Positions 18,174 to 26,305 of a stretch of DNA of 64,000 nt are shown here, one piece after another. The notes beneath the pieces are model-generated. The model did not search any database. It was not told the origin of the DNA and worked only from the letters and a program-made list of their open reading frames with translations. Each line of letters starts with the position of its first letter. Position 1 is the stretch's first letter. Where the stretch lies: contig JAWKTX010000019.1 of NCBI GenBank assembly GCA_041398825.1, forward strand, positions 17,456 through 81,455, written 5' to 3'. The translations under genes and the position numbers were made by a program. This DNA comes from Planctomycetaceae bacterium. GTDB lineage: Bacteria > Planctomycetota > Planctomycetia > Planctomycetales > Planctomycetaceae.

Positions 18174-18624
18174 CGTAACACTTCTCCTAAAACACTAGAG
18201 CTGAGTGGGCTCAGAGAATTCGGCAGAACTGCACACGCCGCAGCTCTACTGATCAGCGAATCTCTGATTCCGTTTGGGTAACACTGCCAATGTTTTCGGA
18301 CTGGTGTATCTTTTTGGGCGAGGCAAAGGGCAATGATTGCCGGTTCGCAGGCAAACTGCGTCCGACCGTGTCGACTGTATCGATTATAACGATTGCTGCT
18401 CGGTGTCGGCCGGAACCTGATCCGCAAAGCCCGAACGTCCGTCTCGTCAGCAATGGATCCCGCGTGTTGGCAGCTTGTAATCATGGGGGGAGTGGCCTAG
18501 ATTCTCCGATCCTTCCCAACGCAATTGCATCTGGCAACAAACGCCAGACTGAATAACCGGCTGAATTGCAACGATTGGAAATACCCGAATCATCCCACCC
18601 AACGATCCTGGCAGTCTGAGTCAG
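18174..18624. other. divergent intergenic region
   Basis: About 450 bp between the leftward Cys-repeat gene and the rightward cyclase gene. A TATAAT-like hexamer on the minus strand (18383-18388) might be a -10 box, but no good -35 box is present at the right distance. Nothing else recognised. Confidence 0.3.
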
Positions 18625-18639
18625 GTGGACGCCGAAACC

Positions 18640-19857
18640 ATGCCCCGGTCAACCGGAAACAAGTCTGAACAGGACAACGAATTGCTGGACGTCGATTTTA
18701 AGGTCGAGTTCCGCCATCGCCTTCGATTCACGACTGATGTGCTTGGTGAAGACTGCAATACGCTGGTCGACGTCCTGCCTGCTTCCGAGGGCCAGCGCCC
18801 ACGCGTTCAATTCTGGATCGATGAATTTGTTCTGGAAGCCAATCCCGACCTGAAGCAACAGATCCATGTTCTCGGCAGAACATTCGCGAATCAGATTCAG
18901 GTTTGCGGAAAACCTCAGGTGGTACCGGGCGGCGAAGCCGTCAAGAACGACGTCCACATCGTCGAACGGATGCTGAAGGTTTTCAACGAGGCGGATCTGG
19001 ATCGCCGCAGCTACGTCGTGGTGATCGGTGGCGGAGCCGTTCTGGATGCAGTTGGATTTGCCGCTGCCATCGCCCACCGTGGGATTCGCCTGGTGCGAAT
19101 TCCCACGACCACTCTGGCACAGGCCGATTCCGGTATAGGCGTCAAGAATAGTATTAACCTGTTTCACAAGAAGAACTGGATCGGCACCTTTGCAGTGCCC
19201 TGGGCAGTCATCAACGATCGTCGGCTGCTGCAAACGCTCAGTGATCGGGACTTCCGTTGTGGGTTCTCCGAAGCCGTCAAGGTTTCGCTTTTGAAGGATG
19301 CCGACTTCTTCCAGCGGATCTGCAGGGATGCCAGGGCCATCGCGGCAAGGGGCGCTGAATGCTGGCCAGTGATCGCGGATTCGGCAAAATGGCATCTCCG
19401 ACACATCACCGCCGGGGGTGACCCATTTGAGATGCTGGAAGCGCGGCCACTGGATTTTGGCCACTGGTCGGCCCACAAACTTGAAACGATGACGGAGTTC
19501 GAACTCCGGCACGGCGAAGCGGTGGCCATTGGAGTTGCCGTGGATACGGTGTACTCCGGTCTTCGGCACGGATTACCCTCCGACTCTGTTGAACGCGTGC
19601 TGCAGTGCCTGAGCGATTTGAGACTCTTATTTCGCCATCCTGCGATGAGCCGAACTGATGAACTTTTCGCAGGACTCGAAGAATTTCGCCAACACCTGGG
19701 TGGACGCCTGACTCTCACCATGCTTCAGGAACTCGGCAGGCCGATCGATGTGCACGAAGTCGATCGAACGGCGATGAGGCAGGCCATTCAAACGGTCGCC
19801 GATCGGGTCTCCGCCGAAACCCGTCCCGCACCAGCGAATTTGCCGCGCGTCCTGTGA
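18640..19857 (+). CDS. 3-dehydroquinate synthase family, EboD-like
   Basis: Sugar-phosphate cyclase family protein of about 405 aa. The family marks are VVPGGEAVKND, the NAD-binding VVIGGGAVLDAVGFAAA, IPTTTLAQADSGIGVKNS, the metal ligand region around RPLDFGHWSAHKLE, and ELRHGEAVAIGVA. The VPGGE(A/C)xKND, GVKN and RPLDFGHW forms match the EboD group, linked to the eubacterial eboABCDEF locus, more than housekeeping AroB. None of the other ebo genes is adjacent, so the substrate is unknown. A GTG at 18625 is possible; I prefer the ATG at 18640, which has AGGTGG upstream at 11 bases. A true AroB function is the main alternative. Confidence 0.8.
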   Translation: MPRSTGNKSEQDNELLDVDFKVEFRHRLRFTTDVLGEDCNTLVDVLPASEGQRPRVQFWIDEFVLEANPDLKQQIHVLGRTFANQIQVCGKPQVVPGGEAVKNDVHIVERMLKVFNEADLDRRSYVVVIGGGAVLDAVGFAAAIAHRGIRLVRIPTTTLAQADSGIGVKNSINLFHKKNWIGTFAVPWAVINDRRLLQTLSDRDFRCGFSEAVKVSLLKDADFFQRICRDARAIAARGAECWPVIADSAKWHLRHITAGGDPFEMLEARPLDFGHWSAHKLETMTEFELRHGEAVAIGVAVDTVYSGLRHGLPSDSVERVLQCLSDLRLLFRHPAMSRTDELFAGLEEFRQHLGGRLTLTMLQELGRPIDVHEVDRTAMRQAIQTVADRVSAETRPAPANLPRVL

Positions 19858-20015
19858 ATCAGGGACGTTCAGTGGATTCAACGGAACTGGGATGGTATGG
19901 TACCGAGCTTGATGGGAGGATCTTGTACGTTGGTCATCAATGACAGGATTGGCCTCCTCCAGTCCCGGGAGCCAAGGAAGCTCCGTTCCTGATTTGAAAG
20001 CGTGTTGGGTAGGCT

Positions 20016-20546
20016 ATGTCCAAAAGTCGTCTGTCGATGCGCCGCGAAATTGAAGCGGCCGAAGCCTCCGGAGTTGCGGAGACGAAGAAGAAGACCCGTA
20101 AAAAGGCGTCTGCAACCAAAGACGAAGGCACCGGCACCGCGAAAAAGAAGCGCGTGACGAAGCCTCGGACCCGACGTGCCAAAGAAGCGGCCCAGCGCCG
20201 CCGAATCGTTTGGGTCGTCTACAGCAGCACAATGCGGGAAGAAGGGCGTTTCCTTTTCTTCGAACGTGACAAAGCTGAGGAGCGATTGCAGCAACTTCTG
20301 GCAAAAGGCAAGCGTCGCTACTTTATCCAGCCCATCAAGGAAGTCCTGAATCCGGATGGGACTCCTGTGGTGCAGGTGGCCACGAGTGCGATCGACGATG
20401 ATATGGACGATGAGGTCGCCGCTGTTTCGCCAGAGGCCGCAGAAGATGATGTGGAAATTGATGCGGACCTGGATCTGGACGTAGATGCGGATGCCGACGA
20501 TGCAGACAGTGGCGATGACGTAGAAGAAGAACCAGCTGACAGCTAA
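20016..20546 (+). CDS. charge-polarised protein, unknown
   Basis: 176-aa protein with three parts. Residues 1-65 are strongly basic (KKKTRKKASATK, KKKRVTKPRTRRAK). Residues about 66-125 form a compact block (RIVWVVYSSTMREEGRFLFF to RRYFIQPIKEVLNPDG) that probably folds. Residues 126-176 are strongly acidic (EIDADLDLDVDADADD). No signal peptide. The polarity suggests a nucleic-acid or ribosome-associated protein with an autoinhibitory acidic tail, but this is only inference. I do not recognise a named family. A good terminator follows. Confidence 0.7.
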   Translation: MSKSRLSMRREIEAAEASGVAETKKKTRKKASATKDEGTGTAKKKRVTKPRTRRAKEAAQRRRIVWVVYSSTMREEGRFLFFERDKAEERLQQLLAKGKRRYFIQPIKEVLNPDGTPVVQVATSAIDDDMDDEVAAVSPEAAEDDVEIDADLDLDVDADADDADSGDDVEEEPADS

Positions 20547-20581
20547 CAACCGGCAAACTTGATCAGCCTGACAAAATCAAG

Positions 20582-20616
20582 CGGCACACACTAACTCTTT
20601 CGGTTACTGTGTGCCG
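20582..20616 (+). terminator. intrinsic terminator-like hairpin
   Basis: 14-bp inverted repeat with one mismatch, arms at 20582-20595 and 20603-20616, loop TCTTTCG. It lies 35 bp after the charge-polarised gene and ahead of the sigma factor gene. The downstream T-run is short (TTCGTG), so termination may be partial. Confidence 0.6.
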
Positions 20617-20673
20617 TTCGTGTGTCCAATCTCGGCGGAGCCGTCTATCGTTTGTTTCCTTCCGAGTGAACCC

Positions 20674-21279
20674 ATGACAAGCAGTTCCCAAGAACCCAGC
20701 GAAAGGGATTTCTCCTCGCTCCCCGGCCTCGACGGTTTGATTGCTCAGGTGCAGGGGGGAGATGAAGAGGCAGCAAAACGACTTCTGGATGAATTCGGGC
20801 CCCACATTATGCGCGTGGTCCGCCGTCGACTGAATCCGCGCCTCCGCGAACGCTACGATTCGCAGGACTTCACTCAGGCCGTTTGGGCGTCTTTCTTTGG
20901 TGATCTGCCAAGTGCAGGCAAGTTCACCAAAGCGAACGAATTGATTCAGTTCCTGTGTCGTGTTGCCAGCAACAAGGTGATCGACGCAGGTCGAAGAGCA
21001 AAGGTACGTCGCGAGCAGCATATCGGCGACCAGGATAACGGTGACGTACAACGGGATAATCGCCTGCAATTGGCAGAGCCCACTCCCAGCCAGCATGTCA
21101 TGGCTCAGGAAAAGTGGGACAACTTGCTGCAGGACGAACCCGCGGCTGACCGCCAGCTCCTTCAAATGCGCCGGCAGGGACTGACGCAGCCGGAAATCGC
21201 GGAGCGACTGGGGATCTCTGAACGACAGGTCAGACGCGTGCTCAGCCGGCTATCCCGAAAGGCAAACCCGGAAGAGTAG
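20674..21279 (+). CDS. ECF-type RNA polymerase sigma factor
   Basis: 201-aa sigma factor with domain 2 (LIAQVQGGDEEAAKRLLDEF to YDSQDFTQAVWASFFGDLP, then FLCRVASNKVIDAGRRAKVR) and domain 4 with a helix-turn-helix (RQGLTQPEIAERLGISERQV, then RRVLSRL). The linker is short. This is the ECF type common in planctomycetes in which the partner is a protein kinase instead of a classical anti-sigma factor. The ATG at 20674 is chosen because the earlier in-frame start at 20611 lies in the terminator arm. The kinase gene follows after about 218 bp on the same strand, which fits a functional pair. Confidence 0.9.
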   Translation: MTSSSQEPSERDFSSLPGLDGLIAQVQGGDEEAAKRLLDEFGPHIMRVVRRRLNPRLRERYDSQDFTQAVWASFFGDLPSAGKFTKANELIQFLCRVASNKVIDAGRRAKVRREQHIGDQDNGDVQRDNRLQLAEPTPSQHVMAQEKWDNLLQDEPAADRQLLQMRRQGLTQPEIAERLGISERQVRRVLSRLSRKANPEE

Positions 21280-21497
21280 GTAATCTTCGGAGGCAATCCT
21301 GATGGGTGGCCAGATCTGTTTGTGACTATCCTGTCAATTCGGAATCTCCAGACATTATTGGGTTTTGTGTATGCATTTGGCTGAACAAGACAACAGTATA
21401 GATGGCCATCAAAGGAGCGGTATCGGGGCATGATGTTATTGTCCTGAATCTCCACTGAAGAGCCGCTTGCCATAGTTTCTGCCTGAGACATTCGTTG

Positions 21498-23798
21498 ATG
21501 ACGTCGCGCGAGTCAGACACATCAATCCAGCATTCACCGCCGCCCACCGGCGGAACGCAGGAATTCGTGTCTCAGCTCATTCGAACGTTTCCTTCCGACA
21601 GAACGTTCTCTGCCCGCGAAATCGTCAACAGTTTTCCGCACCTGGCGGACCATCGATCCTGTCTGATCGATTTGGCCTACGAAGAATTCTGTCGACTTCG
21701 TGACGCCGGGGCGAAAGTCACGCCAACAGAATTCGCGGGCCGGTATCGTGACATCGAGCAGTCGCTTCACCGAGTGATTGAGTTTGACCAGATCATCCAT
21801 CAGCACCCCGAAGTCATCGAGTCGGTGCCGGACGATCACTGGCCAGTGGCAGGTGATTCATTTTGCGGGATGCAGTTGATCGAACAAATTGGCCGTGGGG
21901 TCCTGTCCCGGGTCTTCCTTGCCAAACAGGAACGACTCGGCAACAGGCGCGCGGTGGCAAAAGTTTGTGCCAGAGGCGAACAGGAAGCCAGTCTGCTTGG
22001 CAAGCTCAGTCATCCCGCCATTGCGACGGTTTATTCTATTGACTCAGATTCACAGACAGGTCTGTCTGTGATCTGCATGCCTTATCTCACGAGAGCCACT
22101 CTGCATCATGTGACGGAGGTTCTTCGGACGTCGGATCTGACCGGCAAGACCGCAGCCGATGTGGCGCAGACAATTCGGAAGATCAACGCGGACGACAGCT
22201 ATCTGGACAAGGATTCCGGAGAAGCAACCGAAATGATCTCGTGGCCTTTCGCCCGGCTCATACTTCACTGGGGTGAGAGGCTTTCGTATGCACTGCAAAC
22301 CGCGCACAGTACCGGTATCCTGCACTGCGATGTAAAACCCGGAAACGTGCTGGTTCTGTCGGACCTTTCAGTGCAGCTCCTGGATTTTAACCTCGCGTCG
22401 ACAACAACAGGGGGTGAACGGATCCTTGGCGGTACCATGCCGTACATGGCGAGCGAACAGCTTCAACTGATCATTGACTCCGGAAGCCGGCCCAGCGAAG
22501 GCGACGACGAAACAAATTCGCACGATCAGGGGGCATCGGCCGCGACAGATGTCTACGGTCTGTGTGCCACGTTGTGGCATTCTTTGACCGGTAGTCCACC
22601 GTTTGGCGTTGGGCTTGATGGTGACAGGGTGGGCGGCGCGAAGAACATTCTCGCGCAACAGCTCATCGGCGCGGATATCGACCACGCGTTGGCCTCGCAT
22701 CCGGAAGTGCCTCGTGAAGTTTTCGAACTCCTGGCAGATGGCCTTCATGCGAATCCCGCGGCGCGGCCCGCGAGCGCAAATGAGTTGGCTCGTCGATTCG
22801 CAAGTCTGCAGGTTCAACTGTATCAAACTTCACCGCGCGAAAAGTCACCTCTGCGCAGAACCGTCCTCCTCACATCACTTGCACTGGCTGCCGCGTTGGC
22901 GCTGGTCGTCTTTGCCTACAGCTTTTCAAACCGAGCGACGGAACCCGGCTGGAGGAAAGCAGCACGACAGTCTCTGCAATCAGGCCGACTTGTCGAGTTT
23001 CAGGAATCGCTGCAGAGGCAATTAGCGTCCCATCCTGAGGACGCGGATCTCGCTTTCGAATTGTGCCTGAGTTATCTGCACCAACAGGAGTTTCGACGCG
23101 CCCACTCACTTATCAGTCAACTGATGACCGATGACGGCACATCATCGTCCCACGCTGGGATTCGGTTTTGTCAGGCCTATCTGACCAGCCTGGAATTTGA
23201 ACCACCTGCATCGGGCTACGTGAGTGGAAACTCGACTTCCAAAGAACGGCACGACGTATTGCTCATGAAATCAGACCAGTTACTTGATGCGTGGCGTGAG
23301 GTTGCCACCACCGGTAACCCGGAAATCTCGTCTCTGGCACTCTTCAATGGTGCAGTCATCGCGACAGAATGTGGTGACTATCCAACGGCGCGATCTTTAC
23401 TGTCACAGCTTCCAGAGGATTTCGATGTCCCCGGATTCCAGCGAGTCCAATCGACTCTGAATGTTCTGGAAGGCTCATCTACAGAATTGCCGGACCAGGG
23501 CGACTGTATCCGATTCAAATCTTATCCAACTTCCCAACTCAGCGAGGCTCAGACTCTTGCCGCCCTCGTTTGTCTCCTGTCCGTGAACGGCAGTGCCACG
23601 GTACGAGAAGTCGACCGATTCTTGTCCAATGTCGCCCCGGTCCATATTTCCAGACCAAGATTACGGCAGACCCTGCTCCGGAAATCTGTCTCCGGAAATC
23701 CGTCTTTGGTGAACGTTATCCTGAAGCACTCGCAGAGGGATGAGCCGCCCGTGAATTTTCTGGTTCACACCCTTGGCCTGCCGAATTCAGAGTTCTGA
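21498..23798 (+). CDS. membrane Ser/Thr protein kinase (ECF partner)
   Basis: 766-aa protein with an N-terminal region of about 120 residues, a Hanks-type kinase domain (about 123-440), one membrane helix at about 455-477 (VLLTSLALAAALALVVFAYS) and a C-terminal helical, TPR-like region (LASHPEDADLAFELCLSYLH). Kinase marks are the glycine loop IGRGVLSRVF (132-140), K155, HCDVKPGN (276-283) with the catalytic Asp retained, and DFN (296-298) in place of DFG. A longer insert than usual lies between the hinge and the catalytic loop. With DFN and an unusual glycine loop the activity may be altered or low. A TTG lies one codon upstream; the ATG at 21498 is taken. Likely signal partner of the ECF factor upstream. 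Confidence 0.85.
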   Translation: MTSRESDTSIQHSPPPTGGTQEFVSQLIRTFPSDRTFSAREIVNSFPHLADHRSCLIDLAYEEFCRLRDAGAKVTPTEFAGRYRDIEQSLHRVIEFDQIIHQHPEVIESVPDDHWPVAGDSFCGMQLIEQIGRGVLSRVFLAKQERLGNRRAVAKVCARGEQEASLLGKLSHPAIATVYSIDSDSQTGLSVICMPYLTRATLHHVTEVLRTSDLTGKTAADVAQTIRKINADDSYLDKDSGEATEMISWPFARLILHWGERLSYALQTAHSTGILHCDVKPGNVLVLSDLSVQLLDFNLASTTTGGERILGGTMPYMASEQLQLIIDSGSRPSEGDDETNSHDQGASAATDVYGLCATLWHSLTGSPPFGVGLDGDRVGGAKNILAQQLIGADIDHALASHPEVPREVFELLADGLHANPAARPASANELARRFASLQVQLYQTSPREKSPLRRTVLLTSLALAAALALVVFAYSFSNRATEPGWRKAARQSLQSGRLVEFQESLQRQLASHPEDADLAFELCLSYLHQQEFRRAHSLISQLMTDDGTSSSHAGIRFCQAYLTSLEFEPPASGYVSGNSTSKERHDVLLMKSDQLLDAWREVATTGNPEISSLALFNGAVIATECGDYPTARSLLSQLPEDFDVPGFQRVQSTLNVLEGSSTELPDQGDCIRFKSYPTSQLSEAQTLAALVCLLSVNGSATVREVDRFLSNVAPVHISRPRLRQTLLRKSVSGNPSLVNVILKHSQRDEPPVNFLVHTLGLPNSEF

Positions 23799-24016
23799 CT
23801 TGCGTGTTCAGACAAACTGCTATTCCAGCCCTGGATCATTCCAGCGGCATCATTTGGGTAGAGACCTGCGGGGGAAGCTGAATATTCAACCCAGGATTTC
23901 GAAAATAGTTGTCCGGTGTTCCAGGGGGGATGCGATTCTTCCTGTAACGGGGGAGTGGAAGCGACGCAGAACCCCGGATTTTGAGGTGCTTTCTCTACCA
24001 TCGAAGGGAATCAACC

Positions 24017-24346
24017 ATGGCGCAGGCCTCCGATCTTACAGGGGAGTTCTCCACGTTTTTTGTCGGAGCGAACAAGGAAAGGGCGTTCGCCGGACACGAC
24101 CATTTGGAACTTCGCCATGCCGAAACGGTGATCCGTCGAATGCTGCGATCATCCACAAGCGTGGCAGATCCGGTTCGCCAGCGGGTCCATGAAGCGGCGC
24201 GTATTCTCAACAAGGCGTTGGTGGAAACCGAATCCGTACGCCTTTCGGATGTCCACAGCATTGATACCAGACGACGTTATCGATCCACATCGTTCCGACT
24301 CGCCCGTCGTTTTCTCCGCCAGCTCTCAAGGCTCACACGAGCCTGA
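24017..24346 (+). CDS. small basic helical protein, unknown
   Basis: 109-aa protein, mainly helical, with an Arg-rich end (RRYRSTSFRLARRFLRQLSR). No signal peptide or membrane segment. The ATG at 24017 has AGGGAA seven bases upstream, which is a better start than the in-frame one at 23981. A canonical terminator is located right after it, so it is very likely a real single-gene unit. No family recognised; the basic tail could bind nucleic acid or membrane. Confidence 0.65.
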   Translation: MAQASDLTGEFSTFFVGANKERAFAGHDHLELRHAETVIRRMLRSSTSVADPVRQRVHEAARILNKALVETESVRLSDVHSIDTRRRYRSTSFRLARRFLRQLSRLTRA

Positions 24347-24374
24347 CACAGTCGATCGCTTCATTTTCCATAAG

Positions 24375-24402
24375 AGCCGAGCCCATAGGGTTCGGCTTTT
24401 TT
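24375..24402 (+). terminator. intrinsic terminator
   Basis: 10-bp arms AGCCGAGCCC and GGGTTCGGCT (one G-U pair) around a 3-base loop, followed by TTTTTTG. It lies 28 bp after the small basic protein gene; one of the best Rho-independent terminators in the window. Confidence 0.9.
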
Positions 24403-24550
24403 GTTTGATAATGAACTGTTGGCGCATGGCCTGAGACCAGTGAATGTCATCATCCTGCTCGCTATCATGCTGCCCGTTCTGGTGTTTGCCGGTGTGCATG
24501 GTAGCCCATGAAAACATCATCTCGTTTCTTCCCCGGAAAGTCCGACTCTT

Positions 24551-25390
24551 GTGATTCCTCAACTCCTGGTTTCAGTTCGAAATCGTCAGGAAGCCGTCAA
24601 CGCACTGGCGGGAGGGGCGCAGATTATTGATGTCAAAGAACCATCAAAGGGCCCGCTGGGAATGGCTGATGTGCCCACCATGATCGACGTGGCCGACGCG
24701 ACATTGCGGTGGAATCAAGCCAACCGAACTGCCGTATCCACAAGCTTTGCGCTGGGAGAAATCGGGGACTGGGAGGGCATGGACCATCAGGAGTCCCGTT
24801 CAGCAGCGTTGGAGGATCATCGAAATTTGGTGAACGCCTTCCGGGAGGGTCGATTGGCCGGCGTGCTGCTGAAGGTCGGGACAAGTCGAGCTGGAGGGGA
24901 ACACGTTCGTTCAAACGTTTTTCCAGAATCGCTGCTACCCTACGTTGCATCGCTAGAGAATCCGGTGGCGAATTGGATCGCGGTCGCCTACGCGGACTAC
25001 ACGCGATGTCAGGGGATCTGCCCCCTCAAGCTCGCGGAACGGGCTGTCACAAGTCCCGGCTGTGTTGGCCTGCTGATCGATACTTTTGTTAAGGACGGAC
25101 AGGGGCTGCTGCGTTTTATGTCGCAGGAAGCTCTTCACGCAATCCGGAACATCACGAGCACGGCAAATCTCCGACTGGCACTTGCGGGACAAATCCAAAC
25201 CTGTGACCTGCCTGCACTTTGCGGAATTGCACCGGATGTCATCGGGATTCGCGGGGCAGCCTGCGATTCGGGGGACCGAAAATCGGCCATCTCACAGATT
25301 CGGGTCCGCGATTTCCTCGAAGCCCTCGCAGCGACAAGGTGGTCAAGGCATCGGGAAGATGCTCAAAGCAATGTGAGTGGCCATCAGTAA
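24551..25390 (+). CDS. mfnB: (5-formylfuran-3-yl)methyl phosphate synthase-like
   Basis: 279-aa TIM-barrel protein of the MfnB (former DUF556) family, which makes the furan precursor of methanofuran from two glyceraldehyde-3-phosphate molecules. Recognisable parts are IIDVKEPSKGPLGMAD (lysine at about residue 29), GVLLKVGTS, LLIDTFVKDGQGLL with a possible Schiff-base lysine, and IGIRGAACDSGDR near the C-terminus. The GTG at 24551 is the start, with GGAAAG upstream. Planctomycetes are known to carry genes for methanofuran/tetrahydromethanopterin-dependent C1 transfer; here the gene stands alone. The 40-residue C-terminal tail is polar. A hairpin follows between this gene and the convergent TPR gene. 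Confidence 0.82.
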   Translation: MIPQLLVSVRNRQEAVNALAGGAQIIDVKEPSKGPLGMADVPTMIDVADATLRWNQANRTAVSTSFALGEIGDWEGMDHQESRSAALEDHRNLVNAFREGRLAGVLLKVGTSRAGGEHVRSNVFPESLLPYVASLENPVANWIAVAYADYTRCQGICPLKLAERAVTSPGCVGLLIDTFVKDGQGLLRFMSQEALHAIRNITSTANLRLALAGQIQTCDLPALCGIAPDVIGIRGAACDSGDRKSAISQIRVRDFLEALAATRWSRHREDAQSNVSGHQ

Positions 25391-25395
25391 AAGGC

Positions 25396-25433
25396 CCGCA
25401 GGCTCGGGGCCGTGCATGCCCGGAAGCCTGCGG
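25396..25433. terminator. bidirectional terminator-like hairpin
   Basis: 9-bp arms CCGCAGGCT (25396-25404) and AGCCTGCGG (25425-25433) enclosing a 20-base GC-rich loop. Located just after the stop of the mfnB-like gene in the gap between convergent genes. It lacks a good T-tract on either strand. Confidence 0.5.
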
Positions 25434-25496
25434 CATCCATCCGCTTTCGCGATCCCGATTGAGCTCGGCAGCTCACAAGAGTGATCGCGGCGAGTT

Positions 25497-25838
25497 CTAG
25501 TGATGGTGTCCTGTGTTTCCGGAAAGGGCTCGAGCTTTCGCCATGGCGTCTTCTGCTTCCATAATCTTTCCACAGCGCTGGCAGATAATCGACAGCTGAG
25601 TGAATGAGAATGGGTCATTTGGATTCAGTTCGGTAACGCGTTGAGCATGTTTGAATGCCTCTTCAGGTTGTCCGATTTTCTGAAGATAGACCCCGAGCGC
25701 CATATGTGACTGGGCGTGGTCAGGATCTTCCGCCACGATGGCCTTGAGCTTTTCGACAGCTCCGGGCAGGTCTCCCTGATCTTTCAGCTTAACGGCCTCG
25801 TCATACTGCTTGTCTAAACTCGCACTGTTTTCCGACAT
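25497..25838 (-). CDS. small TPR protein
   Basis: 113-aa protein with three tetratricopeptide repeats (QYDEAVKLKDQGDLPGAVEK, then SHMALGVYLQKIGQPEEAF, then FTQLSIICQRCGKIMEAEDA) and a CxxC-like pair absent apart from one Cys. The C-terminus ends in GNTGHHH, a natural three-His tail that might bind metal. The ATG at 25838 has GAGAG upstream. The frame continues upstream to 26009 but this part is not TPR-like. Function is presumably protein-protein contact; the partner is unknown. Confidence 0.8.
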   Translation of the reverse strand: MSENSASLDKQYDEAVKLKDQGDLPGAVEKLKAIVAEDPDHAQSHMALGVYLQKIGQPEEAFKHAQRVTELNPNDPFSFTQLSIICQRCGKIMEAEDAMAKARALSGNTGHHH

Positions 25839-26305
25839 CACTGCTCTCAATGAAAATTGAAGATTCGACTGGCAAACGACCGGGGCCGGGTTTTGACAGA
25901 AACCGCGCCCGGCCGCATTAACGCCGCAGACCCATCTCTTCCCGTCACGATTCTGGCGAAAACTCCCGGTCTGCTGGTCGTATCCTAGAAGGAACCATTG
26001 CAGACTCAATACCGTCGAGAAGTTTTCCAGGCTTCCAGTTTGTCATTCACTCTGAAATCGGGATTTGAGTGTGACACGACGGGGCGAAGAGACCGGGCCA
26101 CCTTCGGCGTGATCGAACCGGTCAATGCGAATGTTCCACGTGGAACGACTGTCCTTCAAGCGAATGCCGTACTTCCAGGGACTTTGGCGAAGGCAAACCC
26201 ATCGGTTTCCCTCCTGCATCGCGCGGTCTACCATATGCCTGCAGAGTTGATATGCAGATGGGAAAGCGTGTTGAGATTCAATTTTGGTTTGCGACCGGGA
26301 TGCCA
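25839..26305. other. divergent intergenic region with parS-like site
   Basis: About 470 bp between the leftward TPR gene and the rightward GT39-like gene. Its only clear signal is the perfect palindrome at 26133-26146 described separately. Promoters for both genes should be here. Confidence 0.45.
26133..26146. other. parS-like ParB-binding site 1
   Basis: Perfect 14-bp palindrome GTTCCACGTGGAAC. It matches the parS consensus family (GTTnCACGTGnAAC) bound by chromosomal ParB and used for origin segregation in many bacteria. A second identical copy lies 1,041 bp to the right. The site is in a non-coding region. Confidence 0.8.

Noticed and set aside
19878..20549. 223-residue minus-strand frame opposite the charge-polarised gene
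   Set aside because: The plus-strand frame has the better start and a terminator; the minus frame contains Arg/Leu-rich shadow sequence.
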